The notes under the pieces were generated by a model. The model did no database searches. It was not told where the DNA came from and saw only the letters and a list, made by a program, of their open reading frames with translations. DNA of 64,000 bases from contig CAMRHE010000029.1 in the NCBI GenBank assembly GCA_947044405.1, positions 310,001 to 374,000 of the forward strand, in the 5' to 3' direction. This document shows positions 46,796 to 57,349 of the stretch, in pieces (position 1 is the stretch's first letter; the number at the start of each line of letters is the position of its first letter). This DNA is from Leptodactylus fallax. Taxonomy: Eukaryota; Chordata; Amphibia; Anura; Leptodactylidae. Made by a program: the position numbers and the translations under genes.

Positions 46796-47385
46796 CTTTG
46801 GTGACTTCAAAAACATCTTCAAATTGTATGCATCAGGAGTAATGTGTTACAAAAGGTGACAGATCAATATAGATTGTCATGTATGCTTAATTCACGCCAT
46901 GTCTGTTCACTGTGTAGATGTACTGTTGGCATACATGCCCACATTCCCATTGCTTTAATGGGCACACATATATCAAACAAAATGTCCCTTTGGCATACAT
47001 AAATATGTCTATGCAGCCCCAGCCTCAGAATAAAGGGGTTGTTCAGTTTCAGAAAGTTCAACAAATTGATGGCAGTCTGACTCCCTGTCTAAGCTATTTG
47101 AAGAATGCTCAAAAATCGAAGAAGATTGATGCCGAGCCACTTGTTAGATGATATCCTCACAATTGGACAAATCCAGACCGGTTAAACCCTTGCCTGATCA
47201 CGTGATATAATTCGTGAGATGGTCCAAGGAAGGGGTGGCAGCTAGGTGTGGTTTTGTGTAGATAACGTTGGAAGGTAAATATATGGAATCTATGGTGGCC
47301 CAAGGATCCACTGTACCAACCCGCGCTCTTGGGAAATAACCCCCGGTCACAGATGATGATAGAAGGAATTCACATTTATTAGGGT
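46796..47385. other. Intron 2, non-coding
   Basis: No exon. 47025-47180 begins with an 'aaaggggttgttcagtttc' repeat fragment; 47150-47385 appears to belong to the same retroelement-like unit as the hammerhead-like motif that follows. Confidence 0.4.
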
Positions 47386-47432
47386 GATAAGCACAACGCA
47401 TTTCAGAGCACCAAGCTCCTTTATCAAGTGCA
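47386..47432 (-). ncRNA. Degenerate hammerhead-like motif
   Basis: On the minus strand: 'cacttgataaaggagc' then 'gctctgaaatgcgttgtg'. The core reads CTTGATAAA (normally CTGATGA), with an apparent stem II GGAGC/GCTC(T) and GAAA present at 47404-47401, followed by TGCG-T (normally CGCG-T). A polyadenylation-like AATAAA follows about 25 bp downstream. It is probably a decayed Penelope-type hammerhead relic and no longer active. Confidence 0.4.
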
Positions 47433-47867
47433 TAAAAACAATCTGATGTGATGTTCCCAGTAAAGGTTTTTGTGTGCAGTGTTCATGCAGGGAATTACAG
47501 CTTTGCCCCATTCACATAATACAGTTTATCAGTGGGAGTGCCAAAAGTCAGACCCAAGTCAATGTGATATTGGTGACCTGTCCTAAGCACAGGTTATCAA
47601 TTTCCTAAATCTGGTCAACCCCTTTAAAACAATCAATAGTGCTTTTCAGTACAAAACTGTTTAATTTACCAATAAAAGTCAGTGGAATAGTTGCAGGTGC
47701 ATTAGTGAATTGCTGATTTTTACATTCATATAAAACCCATATATCTCAATTTTTTGTTATACATCATGGTACATTTTAAAAGAATTTTACCAAGCTTATT
47801 CAAATGCTATCACCACATTACAGAGCACATTGCAGTGATAAGCAACATAATTTTGTGTTTGTCATTT
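47433..47867. other. Intron 2, non-coding
   Basis: Nothing recognised beyond A+T-rich sequence. Confidence 0.35.
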
Positions 47868-48133
47868 TTGTAGATTTGGAGAAAAACAACTTTGAAGTAT
47901 TATGCAAATTAGGTAGTTGGTGCACTGGGGGCGGGCCTTCAGCTCCCTGGAGCACTACATTTGCTGCTCAGGTAGGATAGGTGAGGTCAAAGCAGTGAGA
48001 AAGTAAACTCTTGGATGATGCAGGCAAGAGATGGTAGGGTTGTAAGGAGCTGAAGGCCCATCCCTAGTGCACCAACTACATAAGACTTCAAAGTTGTTTT
48101 TCTCCAAATCTGCAAATGTGACATACGTAACAA
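47868..48133. mobile_element. Palindromic MITE
   Basis: The left arm 'gatttggagaaaaacaactt' and 'ttggtgcactgggg' pair with the right arm 'aagttgtttttctccaaatc' and 'tagtgcaccaacta'. The centre is GC-rich. Size and symmetry suggest a foldback DNA element. Confidence 0.6.
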
Positions 48134-48666
48134 AGGTCTGATGATTATCACTGCAATGTGCTCGGTAATATGCTAGGGGAGATGGAAGACGGCCTCTAAG
48201 CCCCACCCCATCCCTGTTTGTCCTAAGAACTAGAAATGTCTAGTCTGACAAATACGTGGCTGTAGGAAGATATATTAAACAGCATATGGAAACCTACAGA
48301 AAACATAGGGCTGCTCATGGTGCTTCAGTGGTACAATTGGGTCATTCGGCTAGAGAGCCATTTGGTATGTGGTCTCATATGGTGCATGAGGCCTAAAAAT
48401 GTTAAAACCGCACCAGAGAGCCATGTATGTAGTAACTTTAGGGTAGGTCTCCCGTATGGAATAGATATTGGACTCGCTTTTCTCATTTTTAATCAATTAC
48501 TCTCTGATGTGAGATGCGCCAAAATTATTAAAGAGGCCTTGGCCTGTTCATTTCTGTTATGTTTTAGCGTATTATTTATTGTGTAAAATTACAATCAGTT
48601 GTATGTTTTGTAAAACAGCTATTGCATGTAAGACATGAGTTAACTTCTTAAAATTTCCTCCATCAG
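48134..48666. other. End of B4GALNT1 intron 2
   Basis: No exon. Ends with a modest acceptor (aaatttcctccatcag) directly before exon 48667. Confidence 0.5.
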
Positions 48667-48773
48667 ATCATATAGTCCAGCAGACAGGATTATTATCGCA
48701 GAGGCAAATTCTCCATTGCAGTACCCTGTTCAGGGTGTGGAAGTACGTCCTCTGAAGACAGTACTTATACCAG
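48667..48773 (+). CDS. B4GALNT1: B4GALNT1 exon (diagnostic SPADR..VEVRPL segment)
   Basis: 107 bp, entering in phase 2 and leaving in phase 1; donor GTGTGT. It encodes (R)[20 protein letters not shown] then [16 protein letters not shown]. This is the strongest identity evidence in the window: mammalian B4GALNT1 has [20 protein letters not shown] followed by GVEVQPLRSILVPG at the same place. B4GALNT2 is clearly less similar there. The segment lies just before the lumenal catalytic domain. Confidence 0.95.
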
Positions 48774-49284
48774 GTGTGTGACTCAAGCAGTTCTTTATGT
48801 AGCAAAATGCAGCTGAAAAAACGCTGTGTAAAAAATGCAGCAGAAAAAAAAGCAACAAAAATGCTTGCGTTTTTCTTTACTTTTTTTTTTTTTTGTAGCA
48901 TTTTTCTGCCAGTATATGTCTAGGGGGAAAACTCATTGTTTCTACGGGTAAAATTAAGATGCATTAACATAACTTTTCTGTGGCGTTTTTTTACCTACAG
49001 TGAGTGGATGACATTGCGCAACATGTCATTCAGTAAAACTCAGAATTTTTTTCCACTTCATTTCCAAAAGAGCGTGTTTTGGAAAAGCTGCTTTTTTTTG
49101 TTTCAGATTTTGCTGCAGTTTTTTGAGCCAAAGCCAGGAGTGGCTACAGAAGTAGTGGGAAATATAAAGGAAGCTCTTATACTTCTACCTTCTTTTAAAT
49201 CCACTCCTGGCTTTGGCTCAAGAAATCGCATCAAAATCTGCAACAAAAAAAGCTGCGTTTCCACAACGTGGGGCCTCAGCCTTC
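48774..49284. repeat. Intron 3: family B MITE copy (B3)
   Basis: About 49070-49283 is a near-complete family B palindrome ('gattttgctgcagttttttg', 'agccaaagccaggagtgg' against 'cactcctggctttggctc', 'ccacaacgtggggcctcagcc'). 48795-48905 holds a related 'gcagctgaaaaaacgctg' fragment. Confidence 0.6.
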
Positions 49285-49655
49285 GGCCGGGACCTCACGT
49301 CGTATAAATGCCGCAGCTTAGCTACACCGGAAACAGCACAGCAAACGCTGTGTTTTACGGTTTAGCGAATCCCACAGCACTAGTGAATCCTATCCACACA
49401 TTGTAGAAAAATACGCACAGCGGAAATGCTGCGATTTCCAAAACTGTCACGGCTTTGGAAATCACAGCATGTTATTTATACCTATGGAAACGCCGATGGT
49501 TTCCCAATAGGTATATTGAAGCAGAAAGTCCACAGAGGAAATCTCTGCAGACTTTTTGTGAAAAGCATTGGGGGAAAAAAAATGTGATACGTTTCTGCCG
49601 CGGTTTTTCCTGCAGCGCTTTTTCACTGCGGTCCCCTACGTGGGGCCTTAGCCTA
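49285..49655. mobile_element. Family A foldback MITE (copy A10)
   Basis: Full length, 'ggccgggacctcacgtcgta' to 'cctacgtggggccttagcc' plus TAA. Starts immediately where B3 ends. Confidence 0.65.
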
Positions 49656-50093
49656 AAGATGTTTTTTATAGTATATTCGCATTCTGCAGATTTATTCTAC
49701 TAGAAATCAGTGAAGAGGTCTGTTTCTACAACAAAATTTCAATCTGCAGATATACTATATCCTTAGATATGCTCCACCTGTCAATAGGTGGAAAGGCATC
49801 CAGACCCACCTAATGACATCACACTGCATGAATGTGAACACAAACCCATGAGTGAATCATCATGGTGGCAACAGTAATTAACCCTTTACCCGTTTTCAGA
49901 AATCACACAGCAAACAGTGAGGATTTTGTTATCCATGTATGAGCTCATTTACTCTTGCATGTGACAATATGTAGCAAATACAGATTCACTATATATATAT
50001 TTTTGGTTGTATATTGTAATAGTTTTTGTTCCGTAGTGTGTTCCAAGTTGTCTGTTTTTCATCTGTATTTGTTCCATTTTTGTTCCAGGATGA
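49656..50093. other. Intron 3, non-coding
   Basis: No exon or element end recognised. Confidence 0.35.
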
Positions 50094-50865
50094 AGGCCAG
50101 GGCCCCACGTGATGTGAACGCTGCAGCGTTTTACAGTCCCTGCAAAGTGGATGGGATTCTAGTGATTCCCATCGACACATTGCAGAAAAATAACCAGTTT
50201 TTCCCGCAGAGCTTTTTCGCTGCGGCCCGCTACATGGAGCCTTAGACTAAGGCTGAAGCCCCATGTGGCATATACGCAGCAAATTCCATCCACTCATTAC
50301 AGAAAAATACCCGCAGTGGAAATGCTGCGATATTCAAAACCATTGCATTTTTGGAAATCACAGCATGCCAATATTACCTACAGAAACGCCAGTGGTTTCC
50401 ATATAGGTATTATTGAAGCAGAAAGTCCACAGAGGAAAACTCTGCGGACTTTCTGTGAAAAGCACCGCAGTTTTTCCCGCATCGCTTTTTGGCTGCAGCT
50501 CGCCACGTGGGGCCTTAGCCTAAGGATAAGGCACCACGTGGCATCCCGCAGCAAAAAAGCGATGCATGAATAACCGCGGCGGCAACACATTGCGGATCTT
50601 CCCACAACGCTTTAGACAGAAAGTTCGCAGAGGTTTCCTCTGCGGACTTTCTGTTTCAATTATACCTATGGGGAAACTGACGGTGTTTCCGTAGGTATAA
50701 TTGACAAGCTGCGATTTCCAAAAGTGCACCAGTTTTGGAAATCTCCGCTTGTCCGCAGAGTGGTTTTTACCGCAAAGTGGGCATGGGATTCACTAGAATC
50801 CCATCCAGTTTGCTCTGACTGTAAAACGCTACAATTTTTTACGCTATGTGGGGCCCCAGCCTAAA
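50094..50865. mobile_element. Three family A MITEs in a chain (A11-A12-A13)
   Basis: A11 (50094-50248) is internally deleted to about 155 bp. A12 (about 50249-50521) lacks part of the left arm. A13 (about 50522-50865) is nearly full length and reads in the reverse direction. The junctions are 'gccttagactaaggctgaag' and 'ccttagcctaaggataaggc', so neighbouring copies share a single TAA. Confidence 0.65.
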
Positions 50866-51552
50866 GGAGTATTACCCTCTGACACTTTTATAGCATATCC
50901 AAAGGATATGCCATAAATGTGCAATAGGTCTCCTGACATCCTCAGCTATTTTCTGAACTCCCATAGACTTGAATGGAGAGAGCCATGCGTGTGTGGTATA
51001 CTGTCCATTGTCAGTGGCCACTAATGAGTCAGTGGATTCCTGTTTTCGAGATAGGTATGGGTTCCAAACCTTTTTTTCTTTGTTGTTTTTGTAAAGTGGT
51101 TAAAACACAGAACAAATAATAATAATTGATTTAATACAGCCGAATGATAATATGAAAATATATTTTTGGTAGACATTGTCAGGGTGGGTTCCCGTGGAAT
51201 AGACCTGGAGTGAATTAGGCACTGCAGACTTGCTGATGGTTATTACGCTGTGCTGTGCAGTAGCAGCAAATTGGATAAGACTTAACCAGATCTCTTTCAC
51301 AAGTTGTGGAAAAATGCAAGCATTTCAATTTATTCTTCTGGTTTTCACTTCGGCCCTAACCTTTTGCAATGCAGCAGGATAACCACAGCGATTGCCAAAG
51401 CAGTTTTGCTTCAAAATCAATTTTTGCCTCAGCAGAATTCAGAAAAACACACAAACTCCCTATAGAAAATTTGTAGTGGACGAATCCTCTGACAATCCAG
51501 CCTAAAGAAATAGCTCACCAGACATGTTTAATATTCACATTTATTCTTGCAG
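50866..51552. other. End of B4GALNT1 intron 3
   Basis: Starts with a 'aaggagtattaccctctgaca' repeat fragment with a short palindrome around 'catatccaaaggatatg'. No exon until the acceptor (attcttgcag) at 51543-51552. Confidence 0.45.
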
Positions 51553-51593
51553 GACTTATTTTACTGGATCTCAAGAAGAAAACCAGTTATGAG
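51553..51593 (+). CDS. B4GALNT1: B4GALNT1 short exon (LILLDLKKKTSYE)
   Basis: 41 bp between acceptor ttcttgcag and a consensus donor GTAAGC. It enters in phase 1 (G|GA = Gly) and leaves in phase 0. The peptide (G)LILLDLKKKTSYE aligns with the mammalian GLSLQEASVQE-type segment that directly follows the previous exon. Being short, it rests on position, phase and splice sites. The next exon, expected to encode a VYQVNL-like strand, was not found in the following 12.4 kb. Confidence 0.82.
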
Positions 51594-51685
51594 GTAAGCA
51601 TTTTATTGAAGTATTAGTATACTATATACTGTATGTTCCTACAGGGATTTTGGGTCTATGTGCCACTGTGATATGTATTATCCCA

Positions 51686-52099
51686 GGCTTGTGGAGTTGG
51701 TAGGCCAAACCACCGACTCAAACTTTTATGTTTTTCCACAGCCCAACTCAGACTCTTTCATAAATGGCTGACAGCTATGGTCAGCCAGAAGCAGTAAGGG
51801 TATGTTCACACTACAGAATTTGGTGCTGATTTTGAGGCAGATTCTTCCCCAAAATCAGAGGCAGGTTCCTCTCTGATTCTGACTCCCATTGTTACCAAAA
51901 CAAAAATAAGCGTCCTGCTCAGTTTTGCCATGAATTCCGTGGCTGATTCAGCTGCAGAGTCCACAGAGCAAGACATCCCATGGATTACTCCCATTCATCT
52001 GGGCCTAATCAGTTGTGGAAAGCCGTGGTGGAAACTAATCAAGGCATATGCCTGCCTTTAGTTCCTTTTTATCATAGGCTGTGTGAACAACCCCTAAAC
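51686..52099. repeat. Intron 4: repeats J and K (copy K2)
   Basis: 51686-51790 is family J ('ggcttgtggagttggtagg'), related to 41964 and to its far end at about 54118-54147 ('ccgactccaaatctacagcc'). From about 51795 family K begins ('agggtatgttcacactacag', 'cccattcatctgggcctaat') and ends 'gtgtgaacaacccctaaac' at the hAT insertion. Confidence 0.5.
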
Positions 52100-52159
52100 C
52101 AGTGATGGCGAACCTTTTAGAGACCGAGTGCCCAAACTGCAACCCAAAACCCACTAATG

Positions 52160-53423
52160 CAGACCTGGGCATTGTACGGCCCGCGGGCCACATCCGGCCC
52201 TCTAACTATCTCTGACCGGCCCGCATCGTGACAGGTGACACGCATACTTTTTTACTCACCTGTCCACGCTCCTGTCCTGGCCGCCCTCCACCGCCTCCTC
52301 TAGGTGGCGCTACACTGACATCACGACGCTACGTACCCTGGAGGCGGCAGCAGAGGGCATACAGGACTGGAGCGTGGACAGGTGAGTAAAAAGTATCGGC
52401 CACTACTGTGTGGGGGTGGGGGGATAACAGGGGGTCATATACTGTGGATGGGCTTTAAAAAAGGGGTCATATACTGTGTGGAGGGGTATAAAATGTGCCA
52501 TAAACTGAGTGGGGGCCATAAATAGGGAGATCATATGCTGTGGGGGGGGGGGGGGGTATAAAATGTGCCATAAACTGTGTGGGGGCCATAAATAGGGGGA
52601 TCATATGCTGTGTGGGGGGGAGGTATAAAATGTGCCATAAACAGTGTGTGGGGACCATAAATAGGAGGATCATATGCTGTGTGGGGAGGTATAAAATGTG
52701 CCATAAACAGTGTGGGGGGCCATAAATAGAGGGATCATATGCTGTGTGTTGGGGGGGGGGTAAAAAAAAGGAGGTAATACACCATGTGGGCACTAAAAAA
52801 AGGGGTTATATACCATCTTATTGTCCAGAAAAAGGGGGTCATATACCATGTGATGGGCCAGGAAAAGGAGATCATATACTGTGTGATGGGCCAAAAAAGG
52901 GGGTCATATACCATGTGATGGGCCAGAAAAAGGGGGTCATATACTGTGTGATGGGCCCGAAATACATATAATACAATTACATATATCAAAGATATAACTT
53001 TTTTTTTACTAGAGCTACAAATATCACAAAATTATGGATATTTCTGGATGTGACACGCCACCTGAGTTAAGCTAGGTTTTATTTTACGAATTTTGACACA
53101 CCGAGCTTAAAAGGTTAGCCATCACTGCTCTAGATGTTTAGGCTGAAGGGAAGAGAAGGGAGGAGTAGTGGTAGCTTGCACAGCAGATCTCTGTGCAAGC
53201 TCCCCGTACCATGGGCATGTGCACTGCCACTCTTTCTTCCTGATCCCAGTGTGCAGCCACAACCTATCAGCCCTTTAGTGTTTTTGGAAGTAGCGATGCT
53301 TAAGTACTATTGCGCATGCGCGTACTTTCATTTTCGGACCCGCCCTCTGTGCATGATGATGACTCTATAAAACCATTCCAATTTCTCATGTGGCCCCATG
53401 GGAAAATTAATTGCCCACCCCTG
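52160..53423. mobile_element. hAT-type MITE nested in another hAT MITE
   Basis: Termini 'cagacctgggcattgtacgg' and 'aattgcccacccctg'. The flanking words cactaatg (52152-52159) and tactaatg (53424-53431) match at 7 of 8 positions. Comparison with the uninterrupted copy at 6.1-7.3 kb ('cccactaatttatcgc' on its reverse strand) confirms the insertion site. It contains a GC-rich mirrored pair ('gctcctgtcctggccgccct' / 'aggactggagcgtggac') and a tandem array. Confidence 0.85.
52480..52970. repeat. Tandem repeat, ~60 bp then ~35 bp units, inside nested hAT MITE
   Basis: Four to five units with 'gtataaaatgtgccataaac', 'tgtgtgggggccataaatag' and 'ggatcatatgctgtgtg', then shorter units with 'gggtcatataccatgtgatg'. 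G runs vary in length. The 'gtgtgggggcca..catatgctgtgtg' core recalls the hAT monomers elsewhere. Confidence 0.85.
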
Positions 53424-53955
53424 TACTAATGTATTGCAAAGTGCCAACACGGCAATTTAACCTTAATACTGTGTGGATCCACAAATGTGGACAATTACAA
53501 ACCCGTAAAATACGGTCATGTGAATGGGGCTTTACAGGGCTTTCAATTATACTAAACAACTTTGTACTGAAAGATAAAAGTTTATATTTGGCATAATTTT
53601 GAACAATTAATGTTCCTATTTACATCGCACTGGATCTGTTTTATAGTGACCGTACAATGTTATTACAGCCTGTACTAATATCACATGTCTGCTATAAAAC
53701 AGATACTGTGTGATAGAAATAGTGAAGGGGCCCCCACACAGTACAGTCTGCTCCACACTGGCCCCCACACAGCATAATCTGCTCCACAGTGGCCCCCACA
53801 CAGTACAATTTTCTCTAGTGGTTCCCACACAGTACAATCTGTTCCACAGTGGCCCCCACACAGTATAATCTGTTCCACAGATGGATGCCCACAGAGAGGG
53901 CTCTGAGTGCCACCTCTGGCATGCGTGCCATAGGTTCTCCACCGCGGCCCTAAAC

Positions 53956-54187
53956 TTTCTCTAATTCATTAAAAGCTGGTGATTGATTTCCTATGAAAGT
54001 AAATATGCAACTAACTATATATCTAATTAATTATATAATATTAATAATGGTATAATACAATGTAGCCTAATTATTTTATTTTGATGCTGGAGTTGATGTT
54101 GTTAATTTTTTTTTCCTATTCCGACTCCAAATCTACAGCCCTAATCTCACAGCGGGTTCTACACCATTCCCTATTTCTTCATATCTC
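53956..54187. repeat. Distal end of repeat J
   Basis: Ends 'ccgactccaaatctacagcc' at about 54147; otherwise A+T-rich spacer to the Penelope-like element. Confidence 0.4.
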
Positions 54188-54570
54188 ACAGAACATAAAT
54201 GGTTTCAAACGATAAAACTTAACTTTTAATATCTTAAAAAAAAAAAATACACAAAGGACGTCCACTAATCTACTAAAAGACAGATCAATGTGGTCTGTGC
54301 CTGTCTATTCAAAGTTTATTCGGGGTTTAAATGTTAGATAGTATTTACACTCTCCAACTTTCCTCTGGACCTAGGGTGTAATTAGATACTTTCACCACCC
54401 TTAGACTAAGGTTATAGTATCACGACTGCGTCATGCAACAGGTCAGTATTTTGTCAGTTGCTCTTAGTGCTAGGAAAACCCAAACACCTGGTCCCCACAC
54501 ACAATTTGTAAAGCATCACTGACTAGACTCCCGCACAGCCATGATATACCTCCACAACCCTAGTCTGTAG
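54188..54570. repeat. Left terminal inverted repeat of Penelope-like element
   Basis: Matches the complement of 57701-58082 almost throughout. Examples: 'tagtctaagggtggtgaaag' there and 'ctttcaccacccttagacta' here. Only scattered substitutions separate the arms. This antisense copy of the element's 3' region cuts directly into the RT frame. Confidence 0.92.
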
Positions 54571-54578
54571 TTATTGTT

Positions 54579-56407
54579 ATTAAGCACTCCGATAAGGGGG
54601 GCAACATTGTGATCATGAATAGGGATGAATGTGATGATGTGCATGGACATCCTCTATATGGGATAATTATGAGATCTTGTGTACTGATCCTACATCAGAT
54701 TACATGATCGAACTACGTACCATTCTGGATGAGGCAAGACAGAATGGTCTTATTAGTAGGAAGGAATGGGAGTTCATATGCCCTAAATTTCCACATATGG
54801 CCACCACCTACTGTCTCCCCAAGGTGCACAAGGGGTATCCCCCCCCTTAAGTGGCGTCCAATTGTCTCGGGTATTGGCGGCATAATTGAAGGGGCCAGCG
54901 CATACGTAGATAAGATCTTGCGTTTATTCGTGCTGGCCCTGCCGTCGTATGTCCGAGACACGATGGACATTTTGAGGCACCTTGAGGGAGTACAGGTTAC
55001 AGCTAATTCATCATTGGCAAGCCTGGACGTGGAGGCGTTATACAGCGCCATACCTCTTGATTTGGGGTGTGGGGCTGTGGAGTATTTCCTACGTATGAGC
55101 AGCATACACATGGATTCCCATAATCAGTTGGTCATGGAACTGATGAGATTTATCCTAACTCGGAATGTATTTACATTCAATAGATGCTTCTTCCACCAGC
55201 TGCAGGGTTCTGCCATGGGTAGCCCTGCATCCCCGAAATATGCCAACTTGTTTTTGGGGTTGTGGGAGGAACGTCACGTCTTTTCTGAGGCATGGGAGGA
55301 ATGGACGAGACACATCCTCCTATGGCTCAGATATATTGACGACATATTATTAATATGGACTGGCTCAGTGGAATGTTTCTGGGAGTTTGTGAGGAAATTG
55401 AACATTAATGATTTGAACTTGAAATTCACCGCGACCATCAGTCAAAACAATATTAATTTCCTGGATCTTAGTATATCAATTGGGAGTGATTGGAATATAT
55501 CCACCACTTTGTATCGTAAGGAGACAGCAACAAACAATCTTTTAAGGTGGGAAAGCTCCCATCCGAGACCACTTCGTAGTGGGATCCCCAAGGGACAGTT
55601 TTTGCATGTACGCAGAAACTGTTCTTCGGTCCAGAAATTCAATACTCAATCTCAGTTATTAGAGCAAAGATTTAGGAGTAGAGGGTACCCGAAAAATGTG
55701 CTCCAGGATGCTAGACGTTTTGCGATAGAATGTGACAGACAAAGATTACTGATACCAAAAGATGAACCGCCTCCCCAAAACATCATTAGATTAATCGGGA
55801 TATTTGATCAAGGTTCCAGAATGGTGGTTGATATATTGAGATCATATTGGGATATCCTTCGACAGGACCCTGATTTAAGGGATAGGGTATCTGAATATCC
55901 ATCAATCACCTACAGGAGAGGCCGTTACCTCAGAGACAGACTAGTTCATAGTCATCTGGAACCAGAGGAGTCTGGGGGTACCTGGTTGGGGAGTGAAAGA
56001 CTGGCAGGCACGTTTAGGTGTGGTGGGTGTAGGGTAAAAAATATTGTACTAGAGATTTCATCAATTGCCGCTCTGTGTGTGTGGTATATGTCGCATCCTG
56101 TCCATGCCCAGTGAACTACGTGGGTAAAACGAAAAGGGAATTACGTCATAGGATATTAGATCATGTGGGATATATTAACAGGAGAGAAGAACGTCCCCTG
56201 AGTTTACATTTCTGGAGCAAACATGGAGGTGACCCATCTACATTGAGATTTCAAGGCATTGAGTTAGTACGCAAATCACCACGAGGAGAAGATTGGGATA
56301 GGGCAATTCTGAGGAAGGAAGCGGAATGGATATTTAGGTTTGACTGTGTCAAACCTAGAGGCCTCAATGATTTGATATCCTTTGCGCCATTTATTGAAGA
56401 AAGATGA
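54579..56407 (+). pseudogene. Penelope-type RT + GIY-YIG endonuclease (3 frameshifts)
   Basis: Begins mid-protein at IKHSDKGGNIVIMNRDE, typical of the RT N-terminal region. Shifts frame at about 54655 into LCTDPTSDYMIELR..CLPKVHKG. Shifts again at an 8-C run (54839-54846) into KWRPIVSGIGG. RT motifs follow: SLDVEALYSAIP, QGSAMGSPASPKYANLFLG, RYIDDILLIW and NINFLDLSI. After a Cys pair (CGGC) a third shift at about 56040-56060 leads to the endonuclease: VVYVASCPCPVNYVGKT (GIY-YIG form), RHRILDH, LSLHFWSKHGGD and EAEWIFRFDCVKPRGLN. The endonuclease end (56407) is intact. The core is well conserved, so it may be fairly young, but it cannot be translated as one protein. Confidence 0.93.
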
Positions 56408-57349
56408 ATAGGGGTGGGACATATGGGAGGAGCATCGTGTCATTTATTGCCCCGTATTTAGATGGGTAGATGTTAAGGGGTCTCTCTTCCGCTATATATT
56501 GCATTGCCTGAATTGAGGTGGCGAGGTACGATTTACAATATAATTTTGTGATGATAGATGGGTCGTAGTTATGATGTACGGTAGTTTTGGTACGCAATCA
56601 GAGGGTTGAGAAATAGAAAAGAGTTATAGAGTTGGAGGGATTGACCATTAGGAGGTATACAAATGGATCTGAGTGGGGATGGTTAGGTTATCTTTAGTTT
56701 GGGGAACAATAAGGGACAGCCCACTATATGTGAACTATGATAGGTAGATTTATGATCCATCCGCTGTCACGGTCTGGGGTTATACCTAACCTTCGGCTCC
56801 TTTAGAGTACGGTTGTGATAGGATAATATGGATCCGGATTTAACTCTGTTTTGGATATCTCCCCTCTGGTTTCATGACCTTGTATACGGAGGAATGGAGG
56901 TTAATTGTACATACTTACCGTTTGGCGCTTGATCATGGGAATTGCTGAGACGCAGCGGCCAGATGATCAGCAGCTTATGTGGAGTAGGTGAAGATCAAAT
57001 GTGAATCAGTAGATTCACCGTCTAGCGCTGGATCACTGGAATTGTTTACATTCAGCGGTCACATGATCGGCAGTCACATGAACACAGTAGAGGATTGAGG
57101 TGGACACACCCCCTAGGAGGCGTGACAGGTGGAGTGAGCTAGCGATTTCTATTGGCTCACTGCAGACAGCATCAGGAAAGGGGGTGTCACCGAATGAATG
57201 GGCTGACCTTTATAAAGCAGGCAAGGCTCAGTGTGACATTGGCTACTCTATACACTGGAGCACACCATCAGTGCTCCAGGAACTGCAGTTGTAACTGCAT
57301 TTTTGAAATTTATAGCAGCTTAGACCAATTTATAAGTTTATTAGTATCA
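56408..57349 (+). other. Penelope-like element non-coding region
   Basis: No ORF of note. Internal near-repeats such as 'gcgcttgatcatgggaatt' and 'gcgctggatcactggaatt' (about 56935 and 57025), each followed by 'cagcggcc/tcagcggtcacatgat', suggest a ~90-bp tandem duplication. Leads into the hammerhead-like motif. Confidence 0.55.

Larger units (their letters stand above)
52100..53947. mobile_element. hAT-type MITE (outer, second copy of the 6.1-kb family)
   Basis: Left terminus 'cagtgatggcgaacctttta', right terminus 'cataggttctccaccgcgg' (decayed), with a perfect 8-bp duplication ccctaaac at 52092-52099 and 53948-53955. The left arm (about 52 bp) resumes after the nested element at 53432 ('attgcaaagtgccaacacgg'). 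The right part (53690-53885) has a few 'gtggcccccacacagtacaa' units, the complement of the shared hAT monomer. Orientation is opposite to 6089-7318. Confidence 0.85.

Noticed and set aside
38126..51593. Assignment of the host gene to B4GALNT2 rather than B4GALNT1
   Set aside because: The CKCEA cysteines fit either, but the exon at 48667-48773 ([20 protein letters not shown]) matches B4GALNT1 far better, and the N terminus is short as in B4GALNT1.
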